A model generated the notes under the pieces. The model saw nothing but the letters and a program-made list of their open reading frames with translations, was not told the origin of the DNA and searched no databases. Position numbers and translations under genes: made by a program. Positions 7,369 through 15,122 of a DNA stretch of 16,111 nucleotides are shown one piece after another. Every line of letters begins with the position of its first letter. The stretch's first letter is position 1. Source of the DNA: Phycisphaerales bacterium UBA1910 (GTDB taxonomy: Bacteria > Planctomycetota > Phycisphaerae > Phycisphaerales > UBA1924); NCBI GenBank assembly GCA_002337545.1, contig DDGE01000046.1, positions 1 to 16,111 on the forward strand. The letters run 5' to 3'.

Positions 7369-8499
7369 TCACTTGTTTGATACGAGCATGTCCGATTGCT
7401 CGACGAAGCGATCACCCTCCCAATGGGTGTCTTTGCCGATCTCACGCTCCTGCTTTTTCTTTTCACGCACTTCGCGTTGACGCTCAACGAGTTGAGCGTG
7501 CGTGCTGAAGTACCTTAACGCGTGTCCGCGGAACTCTTCGATCGATTCAAATCCGTGCTTGTCCATAAACGATTCGAGTTGATCGCACATGGGTTTCACA
7601 TGCCCATACCCATGAATCATCACGCCCGTGCAAACCTGCACCGTGGATGCTCCAAGGAGGATAAACTGGGCCGCATCTTCTCCAGACTCAACGCCGCCGA
7701 TTGCTGAGATAGATCGGTCCTGGAAAGCCCCGCTCTCGCCAAACATCATCGTCGCGAGTTCCATGACCATCCGCAGCGCGATCGGTCGCACCGCCTTCCC
7801 AGAGTACCCACCGGGCAATGAATACCCCTCGACCGTGGGCTCGGGGCGGAGCGTGTCCAGATTCACACCCATCACACTCAGGATTGTGTTGATCGCCGCG
7901 ATCCCATCCGCGCCGGATTCCAGCGATGCACGAGCGGGCTCGGTGATGTGCGTGATGTTCGGCGTCATCTTTGCCCAGAACGGCAAGTCAGTGGCCTCGC
8001 GAACCCATGAACAGACCTCCCTGAGCAGCTCGGGGTTCTGCCCCATCGCAGCGCCCATTGCGCGTTCGGGCAGCCCATGCGGACACGAGAAGTTCAGCTC
8101 GAACCCATCAACACCGCACGCGGCGCATCGCTCGATAATCTCAGACCAACGGTCTTTGCCATACTCTTCCATCACGGACGCGATCAATACCCGATCCGGG
8201 TACGCGTCCTTGAGTCGCTTGAACTCATCCTCCCAGACCTCGATCGATCGATCGGAGATGAGCTCGATGTTCTCCCAACCGATGACCTCTTTGGAGTTCT
8301 GCGCGCGCATGCGTGCGTAACGCGGCGCAACATTGATGATTTTGTCGGCCTCGAGGCAGACAGTTTTGCAAACCACCCCTCCCCAACCTTCGTCGAAGGC
8401 CTTGGAAATCACATTCGCGTTTGTCCCAGGCGGGCCAGAGGCGATCACAAACGGGTTGGGTAGCTTGAGTCCATTGACCTGCACACTCAGATCGGGCAT
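7369..8499 (-). CDS. preA: Dihydropyrimidine dehydrogenase, PreA-type FMN subunit without ferredoxin domain
   Basis: A 376-residue FMN-dependent TIM barrel. NFSCPHG (136-142) followed by ERAMGAAMGQ carries the catalytic C139 and is characteristic of dihydropyrimidine dehydrogenase rather than dihydroorotate dehydrogenase. The C-terminal barrel part SAIGGVESGEDA and GASTVQVCTG (about 310-321) should bind FMN phosphate. It would reduce uracil and thymine, the step before dihydropyrimidinase, whose gene converges on it. E. coli PreA continues into a two-cluster ferredoxin domain. Here the protein ends in a charged helix (about 345-370) with no cysteine after C325, so iron-sulfur clusters are absent. 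No PreT-type NADPH subunit gene lies in the window, so the electron donor is unknown. The ATG at 8499 is chosen because the family N-terminus begins there and AAAGGA stands 10 nt before it. The open frame extends to 8910 but would overlap the glycosyltransferase gene. Confidence 0.87.
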   Translation of the reverse strand: MPDLSVQVNGLKLPNPFVIASGPPGTNANVISKAFDEGWGGVVCKTVCLEADKIINVAPRYARMRAQNSKEVIGWENIELISDRSIEVWEDEFKRLKDAYPDRVLIASVMEEYGKDRWSEIIERCAACGVDGFELNFSCPHGLPERAMGAAMGQNPELLREVCSWVREATDLPFWAKMTPNITHITEPARASLESGADGIAAINTILSVMGVNLDTLRPEPTVEGYSLPGGYSGKAVRPIALRMVMELATMMFGESGAFQDRSISAIGGVESGEDAAQFILLGASTVQVCTGVMIHGYGHVKPMCDQLESFMDKHGFESIEEFRGHALRYFSTHAQLVERQREVREKKKQEREIGKDTHWEGDRFVEQSDMLVSNK

Positions 8500-8560
8500 G
8501 GGACGAGGATCCTTTCCTTGAAAACCAGTCTCATGAAGATCGTATGCAGGGTAGAGCGAT

Positions 8561-9637
8561 TTATGGGTGCGTTGGCACGGGTTCCTCGAATGCCCAAGGC
8601 ACAACCGCGTCGGGAAAATCGGCCAGTAGATCCAGCATTGGCCCGGGCGAAAGTGTTCCGATGACGATCGACTCGGCCCCCTGATCAACGATGTCGCAAC
8701 CCAGCTCTGCAAGCTCGGACTCGATGATTCCCCTTCCTTTCGCCTGAGCAGAACCGACGACCTGCACAGGAACAGGACGGCTTGCAAAGGCCGCACGGAG
8801 CGCATTCCTAGCTGCTGCTCGTCCTGTGAACCGATCCCAAAGCTCTGGATAAAGAGGGGTACGCACCTGTTCATGAAGCGTCTGCTCGATCTCCTTGCGT
8901 CCACGCTCATATCCCGCGATCGCGTTCTCTTTGCGTGCGATCATGTGATACCGATTGAGCAGGCTTTCCAACTCCTCGCTCAGTACAGCATCCGGAGCAT
9001 ACCGCTGCATCACCCACGCATTATTGCGGACAAGGCGTCGGATGATCTCATTGAAATCGCGCGCGACAGCCGACTTCCGATGGAGAAATCGGATCGATCG
9101 CGTGTGCGCGACCCGATATCCCGATTGGATCAACCCGGCGCAGAACTCATACTCTTCCGCGTAGTACCCAAATGCGGCGTCATACCCAGACAGCTCGAGG
9201 AAGAGTTCTTTTCTGATCGCGCACCCACAGCCTACAAAGACTTCAGGGAGCCCCCCTGCCTCGTGATCCCCGGCAGGAAGGAAGATTTCACCGCCAACAG
9301 CGCCAATCTCCTCATCGAACTGATCGAGGACCCGCCAGTTCGAATCCGACAATGGCGATGAGTCATCATCCAGCATGACCAGCCAGTCACCTTCGGCCTC
9401 GATCGCCGCGATATTCCGTGCGGCCGTATTCATATTGACATCAACACGAAGAAGCTTGATTGGAATGCCATTGTCAAGATGAGCAGGAGTTTCGACAGGT
9501 GTATCCGAAGCGTTGTCAACGATCAGCAGCTCGCAGCACCCGATCATTTCGGAAGCATTGATCGCACCGATTCGTGTGAGCGTCTCGGCGAGGACTTGAT
9601 GACGATTCCGAGTTGGCATGATAAAACTGATTGCCAT
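8561..9637 (-). CDS. Family 2 glycosyltransferase with an extra C-terminal domain
   Basis: A 358-residue protein starting directly with a GT-A domain: ISFIMPTRNR (3-12), LIVDNAS (about 38-44) and the metal/nucleotide-sugar motif LDDDSSP (about 89-95). Further on are GGEIFLP, a GCGCAIRKELF segment, and YYAEEYEF (about 158-165), which supplies the acidic residues of the catalytic base region. No membrane segment; cytoplasmic or loosely membrane-bound. After about residue 290 comes a Rossmann-like stretch (VQVVGSAQAKGRGI, then alternating beta/alpha) that I cannot assign. The gene follows the nucleotidyltransferase/kinase fusion after only 6 bp, so the two are probably translated together. It probably transfers a sugar made via that enzyme onto a surface glycan. 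Donor and acceptor are unknown. Confidence 0.82.
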   Translation of the reverse strand: MAISFIMPTRNRHQVLAETLTRIGAINASEMIGCCELLIVDNASDTPVETPAHLDNGIPIKLLRVDVNMNTAARNIAAIEAEGDWLVMLDDDSSPLSDSNWRVLDQFDEEIGAVGGEIFLPAGDHEAGGLPEVFVGCGCAIRKELFLELSGYDAAFGYYAEEYEFCAGLIQSGYRVAHTRSIRFLHRKSAVARDFNEIIRRLVRNNAWVMQRYAPDAVLSEELESLLNRYHMIARKENAIAGYERGRKEIEQTLHEQVRTPLYPELWDRFTGRAAARNALRAAFASRPVPVQVVGSAQAKGRGIIESELAELGCDIVDQGAESIVIGTLSPGPMLDLLADFPDAVVPWAFEEPVPTHP

Positions 9638-9643
9638 GAATCA

Positions 9644-11239
9644 TCACGCCTTGACTGATTTCATATCGCAGAGTCGGGGCTCCACCACGGCTGCTGACCG
9701 CGCGGCTTGCTCCCCCGCCAGCATGGCACCGAGTTGTGTCGCACGCTCCAGAATCTGATTCGCGCTGACGGGCAGATTGCCCATCAATCCACCTTCAACG
9801 GCTGCTGCAAGCGAGCCGATGTAGGCTGCCTGTATTCTGTCTGCACCACCAACAAGCGACGCGGTCATCCCTGCAAGAAGCGCATCACCACAGCCAAGCA
9901 CATCTGTGGGATTGAAGCACAGAGCCGGCAAATCGCGGATGCCAAGCCCCTTATCGAAAAGCAGCAATCCATCTCCAGCACGCGTCACACACATCGACTG
10001 CGCTTGTGTGATCTCGAGTGCCTCATTTGCGAGTTCAACGACCGGCCGCTCATCTGAATGAAGCATCTGACGAAGCTCCACCTCGCAGGGACAAAGCACA
10101 TCGGCACCCCGCATATCGCTCAGCTGCGCGCGTCGACCCGACACATCTCCGAGTATGAGATCGACCGATTGACGAATCCCTTCGATCACACGCGATGCAA
10201 GCCCATTCGCGAATAATCCTAGACCAAAGTCAGCGATCACCATCGCGTCATAGCCACCCACTTGATGGACATGACTGACGATCTCGTCCGCGCACTCATC
10301 CGGAAGGGCATAACGGACAGGGGAATCGATTTTCATCACCTTTTCGCCGTCGACAAGATAACGCAGTTTGATCGGGAGAGACTGCTCACATTCGATGGGT
10401 TGAATGTGTACGCCGGATGCTTGCATGCGTTCCACGAATGCCAGCGTTGCACGATCGCGGCCTACCGGAGTGCAAAGGGTCACATCCAGCCCGATCTCAA
10501 ATAGGTGCTTCGCGATGATCGCACCGCCACCGTCATACGAAACTTCGTGATCTGGACTCAGTGAGAGCATCGGGTGCTCTTGCGCGATCTCGGGGACCTG
10601 ACAATGAGCATACAGATCGATGATGCTCTCACTCAGCACGAACACGCGTTTCTTACGCGCCTTTCGAAGAACCCGCGTGAGGGCATGGGTGCTCAGATCG
10701 AAGCCGCGTGCGAGAGCCAACAAACCCGACTCTGAAGAACTACTGAGTTGCTCTGACCGGACCACATCGACCAGTGCAGATGATGAAAACACCACCTCGT
10801 CATCAGAAAACACAACACGACCGCCATGCTCCTCGACGATCGCGCGTTCATGCTCAAATCGAGGATCGCTGTTCTTTGAATACTCTGCCCCCTTGATGTA
10901 CACATCCGGGCGGAGCCGTTCCAGAAGCCCGACGGAGGTCGGGGCATCATTAATCACCACCCAGTCCACGAAACCCAAGGCGGCAAGATTGTCCGCACGC
11001 AGGATCTCGTTGAACATCGGACGATCCGGCCCTTTGTTCACGAACCGGTCAGGGGTAATACTCACGACCAGCCGATCGCCCTGTCGGGCTGCGAATCGGA
11101 GGTGATGGATATGCCCCGGGTGGACAATATCAAAGCAACCGTGACAATGGACAATCGACTCTCCCCGAGCCGATAGCTCTGATCGGAGTGTGTCCAGCAT
11201 CGAGAGATCAACGATCTTTTCATGCGCATCATGCTGCAT
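9644..11239 (-). CDS. Bifunctional nucleotidyltransferase-PfkB sugar kinase, HldE-like with reversed domain order
   Basis: A 531-residue fusion. Residues 25-160 form a cytidylyltransferase-like (RfaE C-domain type) nucleotidyltransferase: GCFDIVHPGH (34-43, HxGH nucleotide site), NKGPDRP (68-74), DVYIKGAEY (112-120) and SSSALVD (152-158). Residues about 195-510 form a ribokinase/PfkB kinase: DGGGA (236-240) for sugar binding, TRAGDG (419-424) and DVLGCGDALLAG (446-457), whose GCGD replaces the usual GAGD; D452 is the likely catalytic base. E. coli HldE, which phosphorylates heptose 7-phosphate and then adenylylates heptose 1-phosphate, has the kinase first. This order is reversed, so a related but different activated sugar is possible. 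With the glycosyltransferase 6 bp downstream it probably feeds surface glycan synthesis. The start at 11239 has only a weak upstream site; the next in-frame ATG is at 11200. Confidence 0.85.
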   Translation of the reverse strand: MQHDAHEKIVDLSMLDTLRSELSARGESIVHCHGCFDIVHPGHIHHLRFAARQGDRLVVSITPDRFVNKGPDRPMFNEILRADNLAALGFVDWVVINDAPTSVGLLERLRPDVYIKGAEYSKNSDPRFEHERAIVEEHGGRVVFSDDEVVFSSSALVDVVRSEQLSSSSESGLLALARGFDLSTHALTRVLRKARKKRVFVLSESIIDLYAHCQVPEIAQEHPMLSLSPDHEVSYDGGGAIIAKHLFEIGLDVTLCTPVGRDRATLAFVERMQASGVHIQPIECEQSLPIKLRYLVDGEKVMKIDSPVRYALPDECADEIVSHVHQVGGYDAMVIADFGLGLFANGLASRVIEGIRQSVDLILGDVSGRRAQLSDMRGADVLCPCEVELRQMLHSDERPVVELANEALEITQAQSMCVTRAGDGLLLFDKGLGIRDLPALCFNPTDVLGCGDALLAGMTASLVGGADRIQAAYIGSLAAAVEGGLMGNLPVSANQILERATQLGAMLAGEQAARSAAVVEPRLCDMKSVKA

Positions 11240-11281
11240 TCAACGATCTTATCGTCTCACTCGCCAGCATTTGTCGATTCA

Positions 11282-11295
11282 TTGGTGCGCACCAA
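11282..11295. promoter_or_regulatory. 14-bp perfect palindrome upstream of the nucleotidyltransferase-kinase gene
   Basis: TTGGTGCGCACCAA is self-complementary with no spacer. It lies in the 103-bp gap between the end of the cardiolipin synthase gene and the start of the fusion gene, 43 bp before the latter's ATG. The position suits an operator for a dimeric regulator. Without copies elsewhere the role is unproven; lack of a loop makes a transcription terminator unlikely. Confidence 0.4.
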
Positions 11296-11342
11296 GGCAA
11301 CCGCTGACACCCAAAAGTCATTACCTCTTGTCATGAATGCAT

Positions 11343-12821
11343 TTACAGCAAAGGCGAAAACAGCTGGATCGCATTCTGGATGATCCGTTCGTGCACACGC
11401 CGCCGACTCCACGCCGCAGGTTCGATCCGGATCGAATCCCTGATGTAAGAATCCTGCAGGGCACGCATGTCCTTGAGGAAAGCCGCGTGATATACAAACA
11501 TGCTGATCTCGAAGTTAATCGTGAAACTCCGCTTGTCCATGTTCACTGAGCCGAGCATGACCACATCATCATCCACACTCACCGTCTTTGAGTGCAACAG
11601 CCCCCCTCGGTACTGATAAACCTCGACGCCGGCTTCGAGCAAATCTTCGAAGTACGCCTTACTCGCGTGGCGCACAAGCACTGAATCGATTCGTTCTGGC
11701 ACGACCAGCGTCACGCGTACCCCGCGGTGCGCCGCGCCGCGTATGGCCTGGAGCATTGCCTCGTCGGGGATGAAATAAGGCGTTGTCATCACCATACGCT
11801 TGCGTGCGTTGTACATAAGGGTTATCAGCATCTCATGAATCAGATGACCTTGCTGATCTGGCCCGGACGGAACGATTTGTGTGGCAATATCTCCGCATGA
11901 GCCCTGGATAGTTGAATCTCGGATCGAGTTCAGGAACTCCTCTGTCCCTGACTTCGCGGCCCCATCTGCCTCCGTGGCCCAATCCAATGCGAGTGTCATC
12001 TCAAGCACGCGTGCCGCAGGCCCTTCAACGCGTGCCATCACATCGATCCATTGGCCGACACCCTTACCCACATTGAAGTATGCCGGATCCGCCATATTCA
12101 TCGAACCCGTGAAACCGATACGGTGATCGATCACGACTATTTTTCGATGATTGCGGATATCAATTCGCTTGAGCTGTATACGAAGTCGACCAACGCTCAA
12201 TGCCTCCGCGAGTTCAACGCCGACATCACGAAGTCGTCTCGCCTGCGGACTCGCAAGAAACCTCCGGCTGCCGGCAGAATCCAAAAGAACACGACACCGA
12301 ACACCCCGCTCAACTGCCCGAATAAGGGCATCCTCTACTTCCCTCACAAGCCCCTGAGAATGCCAGATATAAAAAAGCATACTGACACTCTCACGAGCGT
12401 TATCGATGTCATGCACGATCGCTCGAATGCACTTGGCACACTGATCATAGAGCTCGACCGAGTTCCCTCCCAATGCTGAGATGCCCATCGGCAAGTTCGT
12501 CTGAGCATTCAGATGCCTCGCAATATCAGGAAGCTTGTCATCTGAAAGCTCCCACCGATCTTCAATCCCCATGGCAACATCACGGAGATACTCACGCCCC
12601 TCTCGCGCTCTACGAATCCGTCGAGATGGGAGCCAGACTTCCCCAACGAAGAGATAAATCACGGCTCCAACAAAAGGAACCGTGGTAATAAGAAAAAGCC
12701 ACGCGAGCGCTGATCCCGTCGGCCGCCGCTTCAGACTAACTCGGAGCCCGAGACCGAGGATAATTCCCCAGTGAAGCACGAGCAGCAGCGTGGTTAGGAT
12801 GGAGGGGAGATGCTCAAGCAT
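11343..12821 (-). CDS. cls: Cardiolipin synthase, phospholipase D superfamily
   Basis: A 492-residue membrane enzyme that joins two phosphatidylglycerol molecules (or a close variant) into cardiolipin. Two hydrophobic segments at the N-terminus (about 8-28 and 38-62, including LAWLFLITTVPFVGAVIY) anchor it in the inner membrane, as in bacterial Cls. Two HKD motifs follow: H225-x-K227-x4-D232 in NHRKIVVID, then FTGSMNM; and H410-x-K412-x4-D417 in LLHSKTVSVD, then LGSVNMDKRS. Length and order match ClsA-type proteins. The ATG at 12821 is chosen; a TTG two codons upstream (12827) is also possible, and neither has a strong ribosome site. It diverges from the metallo-hydrolase gene on the other side. 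No missing residues. Confidence 0.92.
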   Translation of the reverse strand: MLEHLPSILTTLLLVLHWGIILGLGLRVSLKRRPTGSALAWLFLITTVPFVGAVIYLFVGEVWLPSRRIRRAREGREYLRDVAMGIEDRWELSDDKLPDIARHLNAQTNLPMGISALGGNSVELYDQCAKCIRAIVHDIDNARESVSMLFYIWHSQGLVREVEDALIRAVERGVRCRVLLDSAGSRRFLASPQARRLRDVGVELAEALSVGRLRIQLKRIDIRNHRKIVVIDHRIGFTGSMNMADPAYFNVGKGVGQWIDVMARVEGPAARVLEMTLALDWATEADGAAKSGTEEFLNSIRDSTIQGSCGDIATQIVPSGPDQQGHLIHEMLITLMYNARKRMVMTTPYFIPDEAMLQAIRGAAHRGVRVTLVVPERIDSVLVRHASKAYFEDLLEAGVEVYQYRGGLLHSKTVSVDDDVVMLGSVNMDKRSFTINFEISMFVYHAAFLKDMRALQDSYIRDSIRIEPAAWSRRRVHERIIQNAIQLFSPLL

Positions 12822-12919
12822 GTTCAAAGTCGTTAATCAGCCGTGCACGATCCTGAGTCTATTCGCGATATCCATCGTACCATACCACAGTGAAGAAGCC
12901 GACGAACAGCACGGGCCCA

Positions 12920-13852
12920 ATGAAGACCAGACTCCGTCGAGTCGTACGATCTGTGCGATCGGGTTTCCGGCGCTATCCGCGTGCGATACTCGACTCGCTG
13001 AGAGCGCAAGACAATCTCCATCACGATGACGACCTGCCGGAACTGATCCATGACATGTACCCCCATCAGCTCGCAGCAGTCTGGTTAGGGCATGCCAGCG
13101 TACTTACACAAATCGGAAACCACTCTGTACTGATCGACCCCGTGATGAGCCCACGCATCGGTATGCGGATTGGTTCCAGGACGATCGGACTGCCCAGAAT
13201 CAACCCGCCCAGCGTGCCGACTCGTTCGCTCAAGGGTGTCGACATCATCCTGATCACACATGCCCACTTTGATCATCTCGATCGCCCGACCCTCGTCGAT
13301 CTGATTGACGCAGATACAACTGTTGTCGTTCCTGTAGGATGCCGAAATCTCATTCCCTATGGGTTCAAAGCCGTGCATGAAATTGCTGAAGACAGCGAGT
13401 TGATGATCACGGATTTGCACATCCGAGCGATGCAGCCGGCCCATTGGGGCGCTCGGAGTCTCGTTGATCGGCACCGGGGCTTCAACGCATATGTCGTCGA
13501 AGGCGAGGGACAGCGGGTTCTCTTCGCCGGGGACACGGCCCACACGGAGACTTTCGACGATCTCGAAGCGATCGATCTCGCCGTCCTCGGCATCGGTGCA
13601 TATGACCCCTGGGAACATATGCACGCCACTCCTGAGCAAGCATGGAGTATGTTCCAGAAGATCGGGGCATCATACTTGCTTCCCGTGCACCATTCGACAT
13701 TTGAACTCAGCGAGGAACCCATCGACGAGCCCATGCGTCGATTGCGTGCGGTTGCATCAGACGACTTCGATCAATGTGTGATCGAGCCAACTGAGGGTGA
13801 GCTCATCATCATCAACGAAGGTGAGATTGAGACCGCAGAGATCGATGCTTAG
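12920..13852 (+). CDS. Metallo-beta-lactamase-fold hydrolase (UlaG/NAPE-PLD-like)
   Basis: A 310-residue protein with the metallo-beta-lactamase fold. AVWLGHASVLTQIGNHSVLI (about 53-72) and DPV open the domain. THAHFDH (about 115-121) is the HxHxDH metal motif, PAHWG holds a further histidine, FAGDTAHTE supplies the bridging aspartate, and LPVHHSTF (about 263-270) the last histidine. The shape 'WLGHASVLT...LIDPV...THAHFDH' is shared by UlaG-like lactonases and the NAPE-hydrolysing phospholipase D family. The basic N-terminus (RRVVRSVRSGFRR) could touch membranes. The neighbouring divergent gene is cardiolipin synthase, so a lipid role is possible but unproven. The ATG at 12920 is used; a GTG at 12890 would add ten residues. 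Neither has a clear ribosome binding site. Confidence 0.8.
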   Translation: MKTRLRRVVRSVRSGFRRYPRAILDSLRAQDNLHHDDDLPELIHDMYPHQLAAVWLGHASVLTQIGNHSVLIDPVMSPRIGMRIGSRTIGLPRINPPSVPTRSLKGVDIILITHAHFDHLDRPTLVDLIDADTTVVVPVGCRNLIPYGFKAVHEIAEDSELMITDLHIRAMQPAHWGARSLVDRHRGFNAYVVEGEGQRVLFAGDTAHTETFDDLEAIDLAVLGIGAYDPWEHMHATPEQAWSMFQKIGASYLLPVHHSTFELSEEPIDEPMRRLRAVASDDFDQCVIEPTEGELIIINEGEIETAEIDA

Positions 13853-13873
13853 GAAAGTATTTCGCACGCTCTG

Positions 13874-13898
13874 AGCAGGGAATCTGCCCTCTGTTTTT
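13874..13898 (+). terminator. Weak terminator-like hairpin after the metallo-hydrolase gene
   Basis: CAGGG (13876-13880) can pair with CTCTG (13889-13893, one G-T pair) and is followed directly by TTTTT. An alternative stem is AGGG/CCCT. The stem is short, so partial termination at best. Confidence 0.3.
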
Positions 13899-13916
13899 GG
13901 ATATACTGGGCTACCA

Positions 13917-15122
13917 ATGGCAGATCAGCTTATATACCTCGATAACGCGGCGACAAGTTGGCCCAAACCCGATTCCGTCGGGGAGGCCATGGTCCATTTC
14001 CTCACGCATCAGGCCGGTAACCCCGGACGGGGCGGGCACAGACTCGCCCGTGAAGCATCGCAGGTTCTTGATACTGCACGGGATAAGCTGGCTTCGCTTG
14101 TGAACGCCCCCTGCCCTCAGCGAATGATCCTTACCCACGGTTGCACCGACGCGCTCAATCTCGCAATCCACGGCGTCCTTCGCGCCGATATGCGGACACG
14201 CTGCCCAAGCACAAAGCCACATGTCGTGACTACCACGATCGAACATAACGCCGTGCTGCGTACTCTCCATTGCTACGCGACAAGCGATCTGATCACGATG
14301 ACGATCGTTCCCTGTGATGAAAATGGGTATGTCCATGCCGACACATTGATCGATGCATGCACAGATTGCACCGTACTCATGACCCTTTCACACGCGTCGA
14401 ATGTCCTCGGAACAATCCAGAAGATCCCAGAGACGATCAAGGCCATCCGTGAGTACAACCAAGACATTCTCATCATGGTGGATGCCGCCCAGACAGCTGG
14501 TCACTTCCCGATCGATGTGCAAGGATGGGATATCGACCTGCTTCCCCTCGCCGGGCACAAGGGATTGAGAGGCCCAACCGGAACAGGCGGTCTATATGTC
14601 AGCCCGCGTGCGTATCCAGATGATTGCGACAAATCCCGCGTTTTCTGCCAACGCCGAGGCGGAACAGGATCGATGGCTCCCGGACTGGAGATGCCCACGA
14701 ATCTCCCCGACGCACTCGAAGCGGGGACATCGAACGCCGTAGGATTCGCGGGTCTGATCGCTGCGATCGACGCGTTGACCGCTGAAGTTCATGAGCACGA
14801 AATGGACATGACCAAACGAGTGCTCGATGGACTCCACACACTCGATGGAGTCACCATCTACGGACTCCCGACGATCGAGGGGCGAACCCCCGTCGTACTC
14901 TTTAACATCGAAGGGAATCACCCCCGCGAGGTGATGGCCAAACTCGACGCAGAGTACGGCATAGCCGTCCGAGGGGGGGTACATTGCGCCCCTCTTCTCC
15001 ACGACGCAATCGGAACGGGAATAGACGGAGGTGTCCGCGTCAGCCCCGGTTCAGGAACATCGCCCGAGCAGATCGACACTTTCCTCGACGCGATCCGCAC
15101 GATGTGCCCCACTCACGCCTGA
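13917..15122 (+). CDS. Class V aminotransferase, cysteine desulfurase-like
   Basis: A 401-residue PLP enzyme of the class V fold. IYLDNAATSWPKP (6-18) opens the protein in the way typical of cysteine desulfurases. EHNA (109-112) places H110 over the cofactor, DAAQTAGHFPID (189-200) gives the PLP-nitrogen aspartate D189, and LAGHKGLRGPTGTG (211-224) contains the Schiff-base lysine K215. RGGVHCAPL (352-360) places C357 where desulfurases carry the sulfur-accepting cysteine. The overall pattern fits the EF2568-type desulfurase family rather than IscS/SufS housekeeping enzymes. It likely releases sulfur (or selenium) from cysteine, but no iron-sulfur assembly or tRNA-thiolation gene lies beside it, so the recipient is unknown. 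The last 10 bp overlap the convergent flavoprotein gene. The start has no strong ribosome binding site but matches the family N-terminus. Confidence 0.85.
   Translation: MADQLIYLDNAATSWPKPDSVGEAMVHFLTHQAGNPGRGGHRLAREASQVLDTARDKLASLVNAPCPQRMILTHGCTDALNLAIHGVLRADMRTRCPSTKPHVVTTTIEHNAVLRTLHCYATSDLITMTIVPCDENGYVHADTLIDACTDCTVLMTLSHASNVLGTIQKIPETIKAIREYNQDILIMVDAAQTAGHFPIDVQGWDIDLLPLAGHKGLRGPTGTGGLYVSPRAYPDDCDKSRVFCQRRGGTGSMAPGLEMPTNLPDALEAGTSNAVGFAGLIAAIDALTAEVHEHEMDMTKRVLDGLHTLDGVTIYGLPTIEGRTPVVLFNIEGNHPREVMAKLDAEYGIAVRGGVHCAPLLHDAIGTGIDGGVRVSPGSGTSPEQIDTFLDAIRTMCPTHA

Noticed and set aside
8500..8910. N-terminal extension of the dehydrogenase frame
   Set aside because: It would overlap the glycosyltransferase gene, and the family N-terminus (LSVQVNGLKLPNPFVIASGP) begins right after the ATG at 8499.
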